In this document: piece by piece, positions 53,560-64,000 of the stretch | Position numbering within the stretch: position 1 is the first letter of the stretch | Layout: every line of letters begins with the position of its first letter | Origin: Mameliella sp. MMSF_3455 | Lineage (GTDB): Bacteria > Pseudomonadota > Alphaproteobacteria > Rhodobacterales > Rhodobacteraceae | Length of the DNA stretch: 64,000 nucleotides | Assembly: GCF_030733205.1 (NCBI RefSeq) | Contig: NZ_JASHJL010000009.1 | Span: 90,830 to 154,829 of the forward strand | Reading direction: 5' to 3' | Notes under the pieces: generated by a model | What the model was told of the DNA's origin: nothing | The model's database searches: none | The model's input: only the letters and a program-made list of their open reading frames with translations | Made by a program: the position numbers and the translations under genes

Positions 53560-53597
53560 TATACTATTTCGAGATTGGAATTGATGAGAACAATTCC
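53560..53597 (+). promoter_or_regulatory. folE2 promoter -10 and overlapping inverted repeat
   Basis: TATACT (53560-53565) is a plausible -10. A 7-bp inverted repeat GGAATTG-N7-CAATTCC (53577-53597) lies where transcription would begin. No good -35 is visible. The repeat is an operator candidate; FolE2 genes are often Zur-repressed, but this repeat does not match the alphaproteobacterial Zur consensus I know. Confidence 0.45.
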
Positions 53598-53635
53598 TAG
53601 GTTAAGCGTCGAAGACAGGCTCGAAAGGGGTGGCC

Positions 53636-54736
53636 ATGAACGTCCACACACCGGAAATCGATCGAAAGCCCAGCCAGGAAGAGGCGGCAGAGGCATTGGA
53701 ACTGCTGCGCCGCTGGGCGTCGAAGGCGCAGGACGCCGAGATCGAGGCGTTGGATCCCCTGGTGGCCCGTCTTGCCCCCGATTCGGCCCCGGATTCCTAT
53801 CCGGCGCTGTCGCGGGCCTATCCTGAGGGGTTCAACGTCGACGCGGCCTACAAGGAGGGGCTGCCGGATCTGCAGAACGGGCCTTCCTCGCTGATCCGCG
53901 GCGCGAATCGTGCCATTCAGCATGTGGGCATTTCGAATTTTCGCCTGCCGATCCAGTATCACACCCGGGACAATGGCGACCTGCACCTGGAAACCAGCGT
54001 CACGGGGACCGTCAGTCTTGAGGCGGATAAAAAAGGCATCAACATGAGCCGCATCATGCGCTCGTTCTATGCCCATGCGGACAAGACCTTCAGCTTCGAG
54101 GTAATCGAGGCGGCTCTGGACGATTACAAGTCCGACCTCGAAAGCTTTGACGCCCGCATCAACATGCGCTTCTCCTTTCCGATGAAGGTGGACAGCCTGC
54201 GGTCCGGTCTGTCAGGCTATCAATATTACGACATCGCGCTGGAGCTGGTGGAACAGGATGGGGTGCGCCGCAAGGTCATGCACCTCGACTACGTCTATTC
54301 TTCCACCTGCCCATGCTCTCTGGAACTTTCGGAGCATGCCCGGCGGACGCGCGGGCAGTTGGCCACGCCGCATTCGCAACGTTCCGTCGCGCGCATTTCC
54401 GTCGAGGTGAAGGAAGGCGAGTGTCTCTGGTTCGAGGACGTGGTGGATATGTGCCGTCGGGCCGTTCCGACCGAGACGCAAGTCATGGTCAAACGTGAGG
54501 ACGAACAGGCCTTTGCCGAATTGAACGCCGCCAACCCGATCTTCGTCGAGGATGCGGCCCGCCTGTTCGCGGAACAGCTGCAGGCAGATACGCGGGTCGG
54601 CGACTACCGCGTGGTGGCGAGCCACCAGGAGAGCCTGCACAGCCACGACGCGGTCTCTGTCCTGACCGAGGGCGACCTCTTCGCTGCGGAAAGCCTGGAC
54701 CCCAAGCTGTTCTCGACCCTTTTCCACGTCGGCTGA
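53636..54736 (+). CDS. folE2: GTP cyclohydrolase IB
   Basis: FolE2-type GTP cyclohydrolase of 366 residues, catalysing the first step of folate and queuosine synthesis without a strict zinc requirement. The catalytic Cys is in STCPCSLELSEHARR, with VGISNFRLPI and the C-terminal RVVASHQESLHSHDAV as family motifs. I chose the ATG at 53636 (MNVHTPEIDRKP) with GAAAGGGG upstream; a GTG six bases earlier is also open. Confidence 0.95.
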   Translation: MNVHTPEIDRKPSQEEAAEALELLRRWASKAQDAEIEALDPLVARLAPDSAPDSYPALSRAYPEGFNVDAAYKEGLPDLQNGPSSLIRGANRAIQHVGISNFRLPIQYHTRDNGDLHLETSVTGTVSLEADKKGINMSRIMRSFYAHADKTFSFEVIEAALDDYKSDLESFDARINMRFSFPMKVDSLRSGLSGYQYYDIALELVEQDGVRRKVMHLDYVYSSTCPCSLELSEHARRTRGQLATPHSQRSVARISVEVKEGECLWFEDVVDMCRRAVPTETQVMVKREDEQAFAELNAANPIFVEDAARLFAEQLQADTRVGDYRVVASHQESLHSHDAVSVLTEGDLFAAESLDPKLFSTLFHVG

Positions 54737-54891
54737 TGCAATTGGCGGCACGGGCCCTGGCCCCTGCCGCCGCTTTGTGCAGTGCGGGGCGCTTCGCGGC
54801 AACCTGTGTCGCCTTCATGGCTTGGTTACCCCTTTTGTGAGAGGGTGAACCTCAGGGAGGAAACCGACCATACAGGATAAGGTTTCCAGTC

Positions 54892-55119
54892 ATGACGCGC
54901 GACAATGTTCAGATCGGGATGGGGCACAGGTCACTCAACAGCCGGATCGATGTCTTCCTGACAGAAGTGGGGTTCGGCATGAACCCGGGCGCGCTGCGCA
55001 GAGCGAGGTTGCGGCAGATCATCGCCCTGGAATGCGCATCGGACGCAGAACTTGCCACTCTGGGTATTGGACGTGACGATATCCTGCCCTTTGTCTTTCG
55101 CGACTTGCTGGCCGCCTGA
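54892..55119 (+). CDS. Small DUF1127-like protein
   Basis: Protein of 75 residues. The C-terminal half RARLRQIIALECASDAELATLGIGRDDI (cited in parts: SDAELATLGIGRDDI) matches the Arg-rich DUF1127 pattern, though the N-terminal half differs from the canonical domain. It stands alone between folE2 and trkH with GGATAAGG upstream. DUF1127 proteins in Rhodobacter bind RNA or other proteins under stress; this one's role is unknown. Confidence 0.6.
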   Translation: MTRDNVQIGMGHRSLNSRIDVFLTEVGFGMNPGALRRARLRQIIALECASDAELATLGIGRDDILPFVFRDLLAA

Positions 55120-55189
55120 CGGACGGCGTTTCGGCAAGCATGCGCAGGGCGCTTGACAGTCCTGCACCGGCGGGCCAACGCTCCGTCTC

Positions 55190-56638
55190 ATGTTCGATGT
55201 TCGTCCCGTTGCCTATGTGATCGGCCTGCTGGTCGCCTGCCTTGGTGCCTGCATGTTGCTGCCGCTCGTGGTCGACCTGGCAGAGGGCCGGGGCGAATGG
55301 CCCGTCTTCCTTGAAAGCGCAATCATCACGATTCTGGCTGGCGGCCTGATCGCGGTGTCCTGCGCCAACGGGGTCAAGAAAGGGTTGACCCTGCAGCAGA
55401 CCTTTCTGCTGACGACGGGCGTCTGGGCGGTGCTGCCGATCTTTGGGGCGATGCCCTTCATGCTGGGTGCAACGGACGCCAACCTCACGGATGCCTATTT
55501 CGAGGCCATGTCGGGCCTGACCACCACCGGATCGACGGTCTTTATCGGTCTGGACGATCTGCCCAAGGGGTTGTTGCTGTGGCGGGGCTTGCTGCAATGG
55601 CTCGGCGGCATCGGGATCATCGTCGTTGCCATGGTCTTTCTGCCGGAATTGCGGGTGGGCGGGATGCAGATCTTCCGCTCCGAGGCCTTTGACACGATGG
55701 GCAAGATCCTGCCCCGAGCGACACAGATTTCGGCCTCGATCTCGTCGATCTACATCACGCTCACGCTGGTCTGTACCATCTGCTATCTTTTGACCGGCAT
55801 GAATGCCTTTGACGCGACGGTTCATGCCATGACGACGGTTTCGACAGGGGGCTTTGCCAATTACGATGCCTCTTTCGGCACGTTCGCGGGGCCGGCGGAA
55901 TATGTGGCCTCTGTTTTCATGGTTTTGGCCGCGCTGCCCTTCGTGCGCTACGTGCAGATGGTCGCCGGGGCGCGTTACGTGCTGTTTTCCGACAGTCAGG
56001 TGATCGCCTTCGTCGGGATCATCGGCATCCTGGTGGTGGCGACGTCCTTCACCCTGCTGTCGATCTTTCCGCACCACCCGGAACAGGCAGTGCGCGAGGC
56101 GCTGTTCAATATCACCTCGATCATGACGGGTACGGGATATTCCAGCGTCGACTACATGACCTGGGGGCCGTTCCTGATCGCCATGTTCTTTTTCATCGGG
56201 CTGATCGGCGGTTGCGCGGGATCCACCGCCTGTTCGGTCAAGATATTCCGTTATCAGCTCCTGATCGCTTCGATCCGGGTTCAGTTGCGGCGCATTCGCT
56301 CGCCGCATGGCGTATTCGTGCCGCGTTATCAGGGGCGCCCGATCGGACCGGATGTCATGAGTTCGGTCATGAGCTTCTTTGTCTTCTTCGTGGTTTCGCT
56401 GGGGGTGCTTTCGGTCGGGCTCAGCCTTACGGGGCTGGATTTCATCACCTCGGTGTCCGGCGCGGCCACGGCGATTGCCAACATCGGCCCGGGGCTTGGG
56501 GACACCATCGGCCCGGCGGGCAACTTTGCCACGCTCAGCGATACCGCAAAATGGATGCTGAGTTTCGCCATGCTTGCCGGGCGGCTTGAGCTGTTGGTGG
56601 TCTTTGCACTGTTTACTGTCGGCTTCTGGAGGGCATGA
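55190..56638 (+). CDS. trkH: TrkH-type potassium uptake protein
   Basis: K+ channel-like subunit of 482 residues with the four P-loop/filter segments seen as AMSGLTTTGSTV, TTVSTGGFANYD, TSIMTGTGYSS and SVSGAATAIANIGPG. It imports K+ together with a TrkA RCK subunit that is not in the window. The stop overlaps the next start (ATGATG region). No TrkA gene is adjacent. Confidence 0.95.
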   Translation: MFDVRPVAYVIGLLVACLGACMLLPLVVDLAEGRGEWPVFLESAIITILAGGLIAVSCANGVKKGLTLQQTFLLTTGVWAVLPIFGAMPFMLGATDANLTDAYFEAMSGLTTTGSTVFIGLDDLPKGLLLWRGLLQWLGGIGIIVVAMVFLPELRVGGMQIFRSEAFDTMGKILPRATQISASISSIYITLTLVCTICYLLTGMNAFDATVHAMTTVSTGGFANYDASFGTFAGPAEYVASVFMVLAALPFVRYVQMVAGARYVLFSDSQVIAFVGIIGILVVATSFTLLSIFPHHPEQAVREALFNITSIMTGTGYSSVDYMTWGPFLIAMFFFIGLIGGCAGSTACSVKIFRYQLLIASIRVQLRRIRSPHGVFVPRYQGRPIGPDVMSSVMSFFVFFVVSLGVLSVGLSLTGLDFITSVSGAATAIANIGPGLGDTIGPAGNFATLSDTAKWMLSFAMLAGRLELLVVFALFTVGFWRA

Positions 56639-58224
56639 TGACGAAACCCCTTGGCGCACAGGTCAGCCATGCACTCAAGGCCCGCGGGGTCGAGGTGATC
56701 TTTGGCATTCCAGGTGTCCACAACATCGAGATGTATCGCGGCATCGAGGAGGCCGGGATTACACATGTCCTTGCCCGCCACGAGCAGGGCGCCGGGTTCA
56801 TGGCCGATGGTTATGCGCGGGCGACCGGACGGCCCGGTGTCTGCTACCTGATCACCGGGCCGGGATTCCTGAACGCGCTGACCGCGCTGGGACAGGCCTA
56901 TTCCGACAGTGTCTCGGTACTGGCTCTGGCCTCCTGCCTGGATGAAACCGCGGCCCGACGCGGGCAATTGCACCAGATGCGCGACCAGCGCGCGGCAGGG
57001 GCCACGGTCTGCGACTGGTCCGAAGAGGCGGGGACGCCCGCGGCTGTCTATGCTCTGATCGACCGCGCCTTTGGCGAGTTCGCCAGCGCGCGTCCCCGGC
57101 CAAAGGCCCTGCACATGCCGATCGCGTCCTTGGGGGCATCGGCCGATCCCGCGCCGGAGCCGCCTCTGCGGCCAGAGCGTCCGCATCTGACCCATGACCA
57201 GATCTACGCGGTGATCGACGCGCTGAGCGAGGCCGAGAAACCTCTCTTTGTCTTTGGTGGAGGCGCTGTTGCCGGGGCAGCCCATGTGCCGGACCTGTTG
57301 CAGCAGACCGGGGCTGCCAGTTTTGTTACCTATGCGGGCCGAGGCATCGTGCCCTCGGATCATCCTCTGTTCTTTGGCAGTTCGCTCGCGCGGCCCGAAT
57401 GCGCAGAAGTCGCCGCCCAGGCGGATCTGGTGGTTGCTCTGGGGACGGAACTGTCCGAGGTCGACCTCTGGCGCGACGAACTGGGCCACAAGGGACGGAT
57501 GATCCGGGTGGACCTGGATCCGACGGTCTTGTCGGGGCTGCGGGCGGGTGACCTGGGCCTGATCGGCGACGCGGCGGCGCTGATCCGGGCAATGACCATT
57601 GCCATCCCGGCGCGCAACGACGACCGTCCGCCCTGCTGGGATGCGGCGCAGGTGGCAGCGGCGCGGGCGCGCTGGCAGGCACAGGTCCGCGCGGAACGGC
57701 CCGGCGTGGTGGAGATCGCCGAGGCGTTGCAGGAGATCATGCCAGCGGACGCGATGATCTATTCCGACATGACCCAATTCGCCTATGGCGCTTTGGAGGT
57801 CTGGGACATGCCCCGGTCTGGCCACTGGCATCACCCCAGCGGTTTCGGCACGCTTGGCTATGCGCTTCCCGCCGCAATCGGTGGCGCCGTCGGTCGTCCG
57901 GGCCTGCCGACCTGTGCGATCCTCGGGGACTACGGGTTGCAATACACGCTGCCCGAACTGGGGACAGCGGTGGAACTGGGGCTGTCGCTGCCCATTCTGG
58001 TCTGGGACAATGGCGCGCTGGGTGAAATCCGGGAAAACATGGTCAGCGCCCAGATCGAGCCCAACGCGGTTGTGGCACGGAACCCGGATTTCCTTGCCCT
58101 TGCGCGGGCCTACGGGGCGCAGGCTGTGGAACCGGCAAGCCTTGCCGGGCTGCAAAGGGCAGTGACCTCGGCCTTCGAGGCGGAGGGGCCGACGCTGATC
58201 CGGATGACGCAAGCGCTGCTCTAG
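56638..58224 (+). CDS. ThDP-dependent decarboxylase of the acetolactate synthase family
   Basis: Enzyme of about 528 residues with three domains: N-terminal Pyr-binding with the catalytic Glu in ARHEQGAGFMADGYAR, a central domain (about 190-320) and a C-terminal ThDP domain with GDYGLQYTLPELGTAVEL and WDNGALGEI. It resembles the 5-guanidino-2-oxopentanoate decarboxylase group (AruI), which acts in arginine transamination catabolism; assignment is tentative. The start at 56638 is four bases after GGAGGG and overlaps the trkH stop. Confidence 0.8.
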   Translation: MTKPLGAQVSHALKARGVEVIFGIPGVHNIEMYRGIEEAGITHVLARHEQGAGFMADGYARATGRPGVCYLITGPGFLNALTALGQAYSDSVSVLALASCLDETAARRGQLHQMRDQRAAGATVCDWSEEAGTPAAVYALIDRAFGEFASARPRPKALHMPIASLGASADPAPEPPLRPERPHLTHDQIYAVIDALSEAEKPLFVFGGGAVAGAAHVPDLLQQTGAASFVTYAGRGIVPSDHPLFFGSSLARPECAEVAAQADLVVALGTELSEVDLWRDELGHKGRMIRVDLDPTVLSGLRAGDLGLIGDAAALIRAMTIAIPARNDDRPPCWDAAQVAAARARWQAQVRAERPGVVEIAEALQEIMPADAMIYSDMTQFAYGALEVWDMPRSGHWHHPSGFGTLGYALPAAIGGAVGRPGLPTCAILGDYGLQYTLPELGTAVELGLSLPILVWDNGALGEIRENMVSAQIEPNAVVARNPDFLALARAYGAQAVEPASLAGLQRAVTSAFEAEGPTLIRMTQALL

Positions 58225-58357
58225 GGTCCGCGGTCCGCGCGGAGATCTGGCAAGAGAGGGGCTATGCCCCCGTCTTCTTGTGAAAGTCTCCCGCGAAATG
58301 TCTGGAAACCAAGGGAGAACCGGACGCCGGCGGCGCCCGGTCAACGGTCAACTCGGC

Positions 58358-61537
<3,180 letters not shown>

Positions 61538-61674
61538 GGGTCTTGTCCTCGTCCAGTGTTGGCGGAGGGTCTACGACAAGGGCGCGCCAAGGGGAAGGGG
61601 GCCGGTGAAGGCGCGCGCGTGGGGCCGCGGACGATGTGGACACGCACCTATCCCGTCGACCTTGCGCGGCACAG

Positions 61675-61705
61675 AAAAAAGCCCGCGATGCGATGCATCG
61701 CGGGC
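61675..61705 (-). terminator. Intrinsic terminator of the DUF1127/hairpin array
   Basis: On the minus strand a 10-bp stem GCCCGCGATG/CATCGCGGGC with loop CATCG is followed by TTTTTT (plus-strand AAAAAA at 61675-61680). It closes the minus-strand unit that begins at the DUF1127 gene. Confidence 0.9.
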
Positions 61706-61715
61706 TGAGGCTACG

Positions 61716-62356
61716 GAACCCCAGGGAGGAGGAGAGGGGCCCCGAAACTTATTTGGGCAGCGGCGCCAGGGAGGAGGAGAGGCGCCGCTGCCGTTGAAAG
61801 ACCCCAGGGAGGAGGAGAGGGGCCTGACAACTTGGTCGGGTCGCGTGACCCGGAATTCCTGTGCGGCGGTGCCAGGGAGGAGGAGAGGCACCGCCGCTTA
61901 TGCAAGATCCCAGGGAGGAGGAGAGGGACCCGACATATCGTTCAGGCCAAGCGGCCCGGAAATCTGGTGCGGCGACACCAGGGAGGAGGAGAGGTGCCGC
62001 CGCTTATGAAAGGTCCCAGGGAGGAGGAGAGGGACCAGACATATCTGTGGGCCGTGTGACCCGAATTCCTGTGCGGCGGTGCCAGGGAGGAGGAGAGGCA
62101 CCGCCGCTTATGCGAGATCCCAGGGAGGAGGAGAGGGATCCAACATTGCGTTTGGGTCACGAGACCCGGTGTTTCGTGCGGCGGCACCTAGGGAGGAGGA
62201 GAGGTGCCGCCGCTCTGTCTGCGGGCCGAATGGGAGGAGGGCCCGCATATGATGTTGGGGTCATGCCCCGAAACTTTTGGGTGCCGGCTCCGAAGGGAGG
62301 AGAGTGGAGCCGGCACCGGAACAGGAGGGACTGGGAGGAGGAACGTCCCGCCTGAA
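61716..62356 (-). ncRNA. CcsR/cuckoo-like sRNA hairpin array
   Basis: Thirteen stem-loops on the minus strand carry loops with CTCCTCCC or a close variant (plus-strand GGGAGGAG), the anti-Shine-Dalgarno-like loop of CcsR/cuckoo RNAs. In 5' to 3' minus order they alternate short (4-10 bp) and long (11-12 bp GC-rich) stems: 62322-62354, 62280-62317, 62221-62246, 62178-62213, 62116-62140, 62073-62107, 62012-62036, 61969-62003, 61908-61928, 61863-61897, 61802-61822, 61756-61792 and 61719-61739. Short and long stems are 5-13 bases apart, and units repeat every 102-107 bases. A third small GGGTC-type hairpin with no motif follows each long stem. Six full units and one lone short stem lie between the DUF1127 stop and the terminator. 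Confidence 0.85.
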
Positions 62357-62360
62357 AGAC

Positions 62361-62579
62361 TTAGTTCTCGTTGGCTGCTTGCCACGCGATGCGCGAGATT
62401 TCGCTGCGTGCTAGGCCCAGATCGGCCAGGTCGCGGTTGCTCAGCGAAGCCAGCTCTGCATAGGTCTGCTTGTAGACCCGGCGGCGGGCGCGACGCGCCT
62501 GGAAGGTTGCGACCAGCCCGGAGATGCGGGCGCCCAAACCGCTTTGGGCATTGGTGATGTTCGCCGTTGCATGTGCCAT
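62361..62579 (-). CDS. DUF1127 small protein (CcaF1-like)
   Basis: Protein of 72 residues with a basic middle (QARRARRRVYKQTYAEL) and the DUF1127 C-terminal motif LASLSNRDLADLGLARSEI. In Rhodobacter such genes head stress-induced CcsR RNA transcripts, and the small protein helps RNA turnover. The same arrangement is seen here: the stop lies only about 5 bases before the first hairpin of the array. It is therefore probably co-transcribed with the sRNAs under a heat-shock-type sigma factor. Confidence 0.92.
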   Translation of the reverse strand: MAHATANITNAQSGLGARISGLVATFQARRARRRVYKQTYAELASLSNRDLADLGLARSEISRIAWQAANEN

Positions 62580-62623
62580 TGTTTCCGTGCCTCAGTGTCT
62601 GTGCGTTGCCTTGGTTGCGCTAA

Positions 62624-62651
62624 AGATGGGGCAAATGCTGCAAGTGCACAA
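62624..62651 (-). promoter_or_regulatory. RpoH-type promoter candidate for the DUF1127/array unit
   Basis: Minus-strand TTGTGC (62646-62651) and CCATCT (62624-62629) are separated by 16 bases, resembling RpoH-dependent promoters (-10 CCATnT). It lies 45 bases before the ATG. The match is approximate, and a 7-bp inverted repeat TTTCTGC/GCAGAAA lies just upstream (62666-62682). Confidence 0.4.
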
Positions 62652-62803
62652 TGGTCACGGCGTCATTTCTGCTATGCAGAAAGTGCATATGAAAACTGTT
62701 CAATTCTTGGCAGTTAAGGTTGATTGCTAGGCAGCTGCGTGATCTGAGGTTGCGCTAACGCAAGGGAAGCGCCACTGAAAATGGCAAAACCACGGGGTAA
62801 GAC

Positions 62804-63868
62804 ATGTCGGAGATGAAGGAAGCGGTCGAGGCGGCGCTGGAGCGGGTTGATCTGCCGGACGGGGGAAACCTGATTTCCAGGGACATGATTCGAGCGCTGC
62901 GGGTCGAGGACGGGGTTGTGCGCTTTGTCATCGAGGCACCGAGCGCAGAACTGGCGCGCCGGATGGAGCCGCTGCGGGCCATCGCGCAGAAGGCGACGGA
63001 AGCGGTGCCCGGTGTGACCTCGGCCAGCGTGGTGCTGAGCGCGCCGACCGAAGCCAAGGCGCCGCCCCAGTTGAAGATGGGCGGCCACCCGAAACCGCAG
63101 GACAGCGTGATGAAACCGGCAGGTGTCAAGACGATCCTGGCCGTCGGCTCCGGCAAGGGCGGCGTCGGCAAGTCCACCGTCTCTGCCAACCTGGCCGTCG
63201 CGCTGGCGCGGGCGGGCAAACGCGTGGGCCTGTTGGACGCGGATATTCACGGCCCCAGTCAGCCCCGCATGTTTGGCCTGACCGACAAGCCCGCCAGCCC
63301 GGACGGCAAGACGATCATTCCGCTCAAGGCGCATGGGGTCACCGTCATGTCCATCGGCTCGATGCTGGCCGAGGACAAGGCGGTGGTCTGGCGTGGTCCC
63401 ATGTTGATGGGCGCGCTCCAGCAGATGTTGATGCAGGTGGACTGGGGCACGCAGGATGTGCTGATCGTCGATCTGCCGCCGGGCACCGGGGACGTGCAGC
63501 TGTCCTTGTGCCAGAAATCCGAGGTGGCGGGGGCCATCGTCGTGTCGACGCCCCAGGACGTGGCGCTGCTGGATGCGCGCAAGGCGCTGGATGCCTTTGC
63601 CACGCTCAAGACACCTGTGCTGGGCCTGATCGAGAACATGGCCGTCTTTACCTGTCCGCATTGCGGCAAGGACAGCCATATCTTCGGTCATGGCGGCGTG
63701 GCGGCAGAGGCCGAGAAGATCGGCGTGCCCTTGCTGGCGCAGCTTCCGATCGACCTGGACACGCGGCTGGGCGGCGACGGTGGAACGCCGGTGGCGATGG
63801 GCGACGGGCCGATCTCGCAGGCCTATGCACAGCTTGCCGACCGGCTGATCCAGGGCGGGATCGTCTGA
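62804..63868 (+). CDS. mrp: Mrp/NBP35-type Fe-S carrier ATPase
   Basis: P-loop ATPase of 354 residues. An N-terminal DUF59/MIP18-like region (about 1-90) precedes the deviant Walker A GSGKGGVGKST (about 111-121), and the CPHCG pair near residue 285 binds a bridging [4Fe-4S] cluster. It transfers Fe-S clusters to apoproteins. It is divergent from the DUF1127/array unit across about 220 bases, so its promoter lies in 62580-62803. Confidence 0.95.
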   Translation: MSEMKEAVEAALERVDLPDGGNLISRDMIRALRVEDGVVRFVIEAPSAELARRMEPLRAIAQKATEAVPGVTSASVVLSAPTEAKAPPQLKMGGHPKPQDSVMKPAGVKTILAVGSGKGGVGKSTVSANLAVALARAGKRVGLLDADIHGPSQPRMFGLTDKPASPDGKTIIPLKAHGVTVMSIGSMLAEDKAVVWRGPMLMGALQQMLMQVDWGTQDVLIVDLPPGTGDVQLSLCQKSEVAGAIVVSTPQDVALLDARKALDAFATLKTPVLGLIENMAVFTCPHCGKDSHIFGHGGVAAEAEKIGVPLLAQLPIDLDTRLGGDGGTPVAMGDGPISQAYAQLADRLIQGGIV

Positions 63869-63903
63869 TCCCTGCCCGGGGCGCGCGCCTGCGGCGCGCC
63901 GTT

Positions 63904-63928
63904 GGAGTATTTTTGGAGAGAAGAAGCC
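63904..63928 (+). repeat. Dispersed intergenic element, copy 2
   Basis: Plus strand GGAGTATTTTTGGAGAGAAG then AAGCC, matching 24 of 25 bases at 17070-17094 (opposite strand). It lies 35 bases past the mrp stop, next to a 7-bp GC hairpin (GGCGCGC/GCGCGCC). From 63929 to the window end nothing further is recognisable. Confidence 0.6.
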
Positions 63929-64000
63929 GGGGCGGGGCGCCCGGTGGGCCAAGGTTTTATCAAGACGGGTCCGGGCGCTACGCCGGTGAGTTCTGGGACC

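Noticed and set aside
61706..62360. CRISPR array
   Set aside because: The recurring purine motif sits in loops of base-paired stems of varying sequence, there are no unique uniform spacers, and no cas genes are present.
61571..62385. Several open frames on both strands through the hairpin array
   Set aside because: They arise from the repeated hairpins, have low-complexity repeated translations, lack Shine-Dalgarno sites and contradict the RNA structure.

Overview
The window looks like a chromosomal segment of a Roseobacter-group alphaproteobacterium (Rhodobacteraceae). The reasons are the high GC content, the family-typical versions of HflKC, DegP, YebC, CarD, FolE2 and Mrp, a betI-betC-betA choline-sulfate cluster, a SAM-II riboswitch before metZ, an alphaproteobacterial LexA box (GAAC-N7-GAAC), and a DUF1127 gene followed by CcsR/cuckoo-type RNAs. 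I saw no tRNA, rRNA, insertion sequence, phage or CRISPR array.

Layout. 1-1.4 kb: end of hflK, then hflC and a DUF2065 gene, with degP reappearing only at 12.5 kb. Between them (1.5-12.1 kb) lies an accessory block of seven oxidoreductases and four regulators (AraC, two LysR, TetR), in divergent regulator/target pairs. 14-22.4 kb: a P5CR-like reductase, a peptidoglycan-binding lipoprotein, a LexA-box-driven remnant of DnaE2, a [2Fe-2S] ferredoxin, a YmdB-type phosphoesterase, transporters, a glutamine amidotransferase and yebC. 22.5-27.2 kb: a secreted metzincin-like protein with C-terminal Cys repeats, and membrane proteins and exporters. 27.4-31.3 kb: betI-betC-betA behind a BetI-type operator. 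31.3-44.5 kb: mixed small operons (nuclease, glutathione peroxidase, dipeptidase, PepF, an ATP-dependent DNA ligase with its exonuclease, aldolase, hydrolase, TPR protein). 44.5-49.1 kb: SUV3-like helicase, S4 protein, FdxA and CarD; CarD has a structured leader or candidate sRNA. 49.1-58.2 kb: Kef-type antiporter, hydrolase, SAM-II riboswitch and metZ, folE2, TrkH and a ThDP decarboxylase. 58.3-61.5 kb: valS. 61.7-62.6 kb: the DUF1127/hairpin array. 62.8-63.9 kb: mrp.

The most striking element is the DUF1127 transcription unit on the minus strand (about 62.65 to 61.67 kb). A small DUF1127 protein gene is followed by thirteen stem-loops whose loops carry a CTCCTCCC-type anti-Shine-Dalgarno motif, arranged as about six and a half units of about 105 bp and closed by an intrinsic terminator. 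It resembles the CcsR/cuckoo RNA loci known in Rhodobacter, but is larger than the four-copy locus I know of. The second notable find is a deletion scar: a LexA box directly before a short ORF that encodes only the C-terminal OB domain of the error-prone polymerase DnaE2.

Regulatory logic visible in the sequence includes SAM-responsive attenuation of metZ, a choline-responsive BetI box, a tandem operator between a TetR gene and its divergent dehydrogenase, a palindrome at the folE2 start site, and a likely heat-shock-sigma-type promoter before the DUF1127 array.
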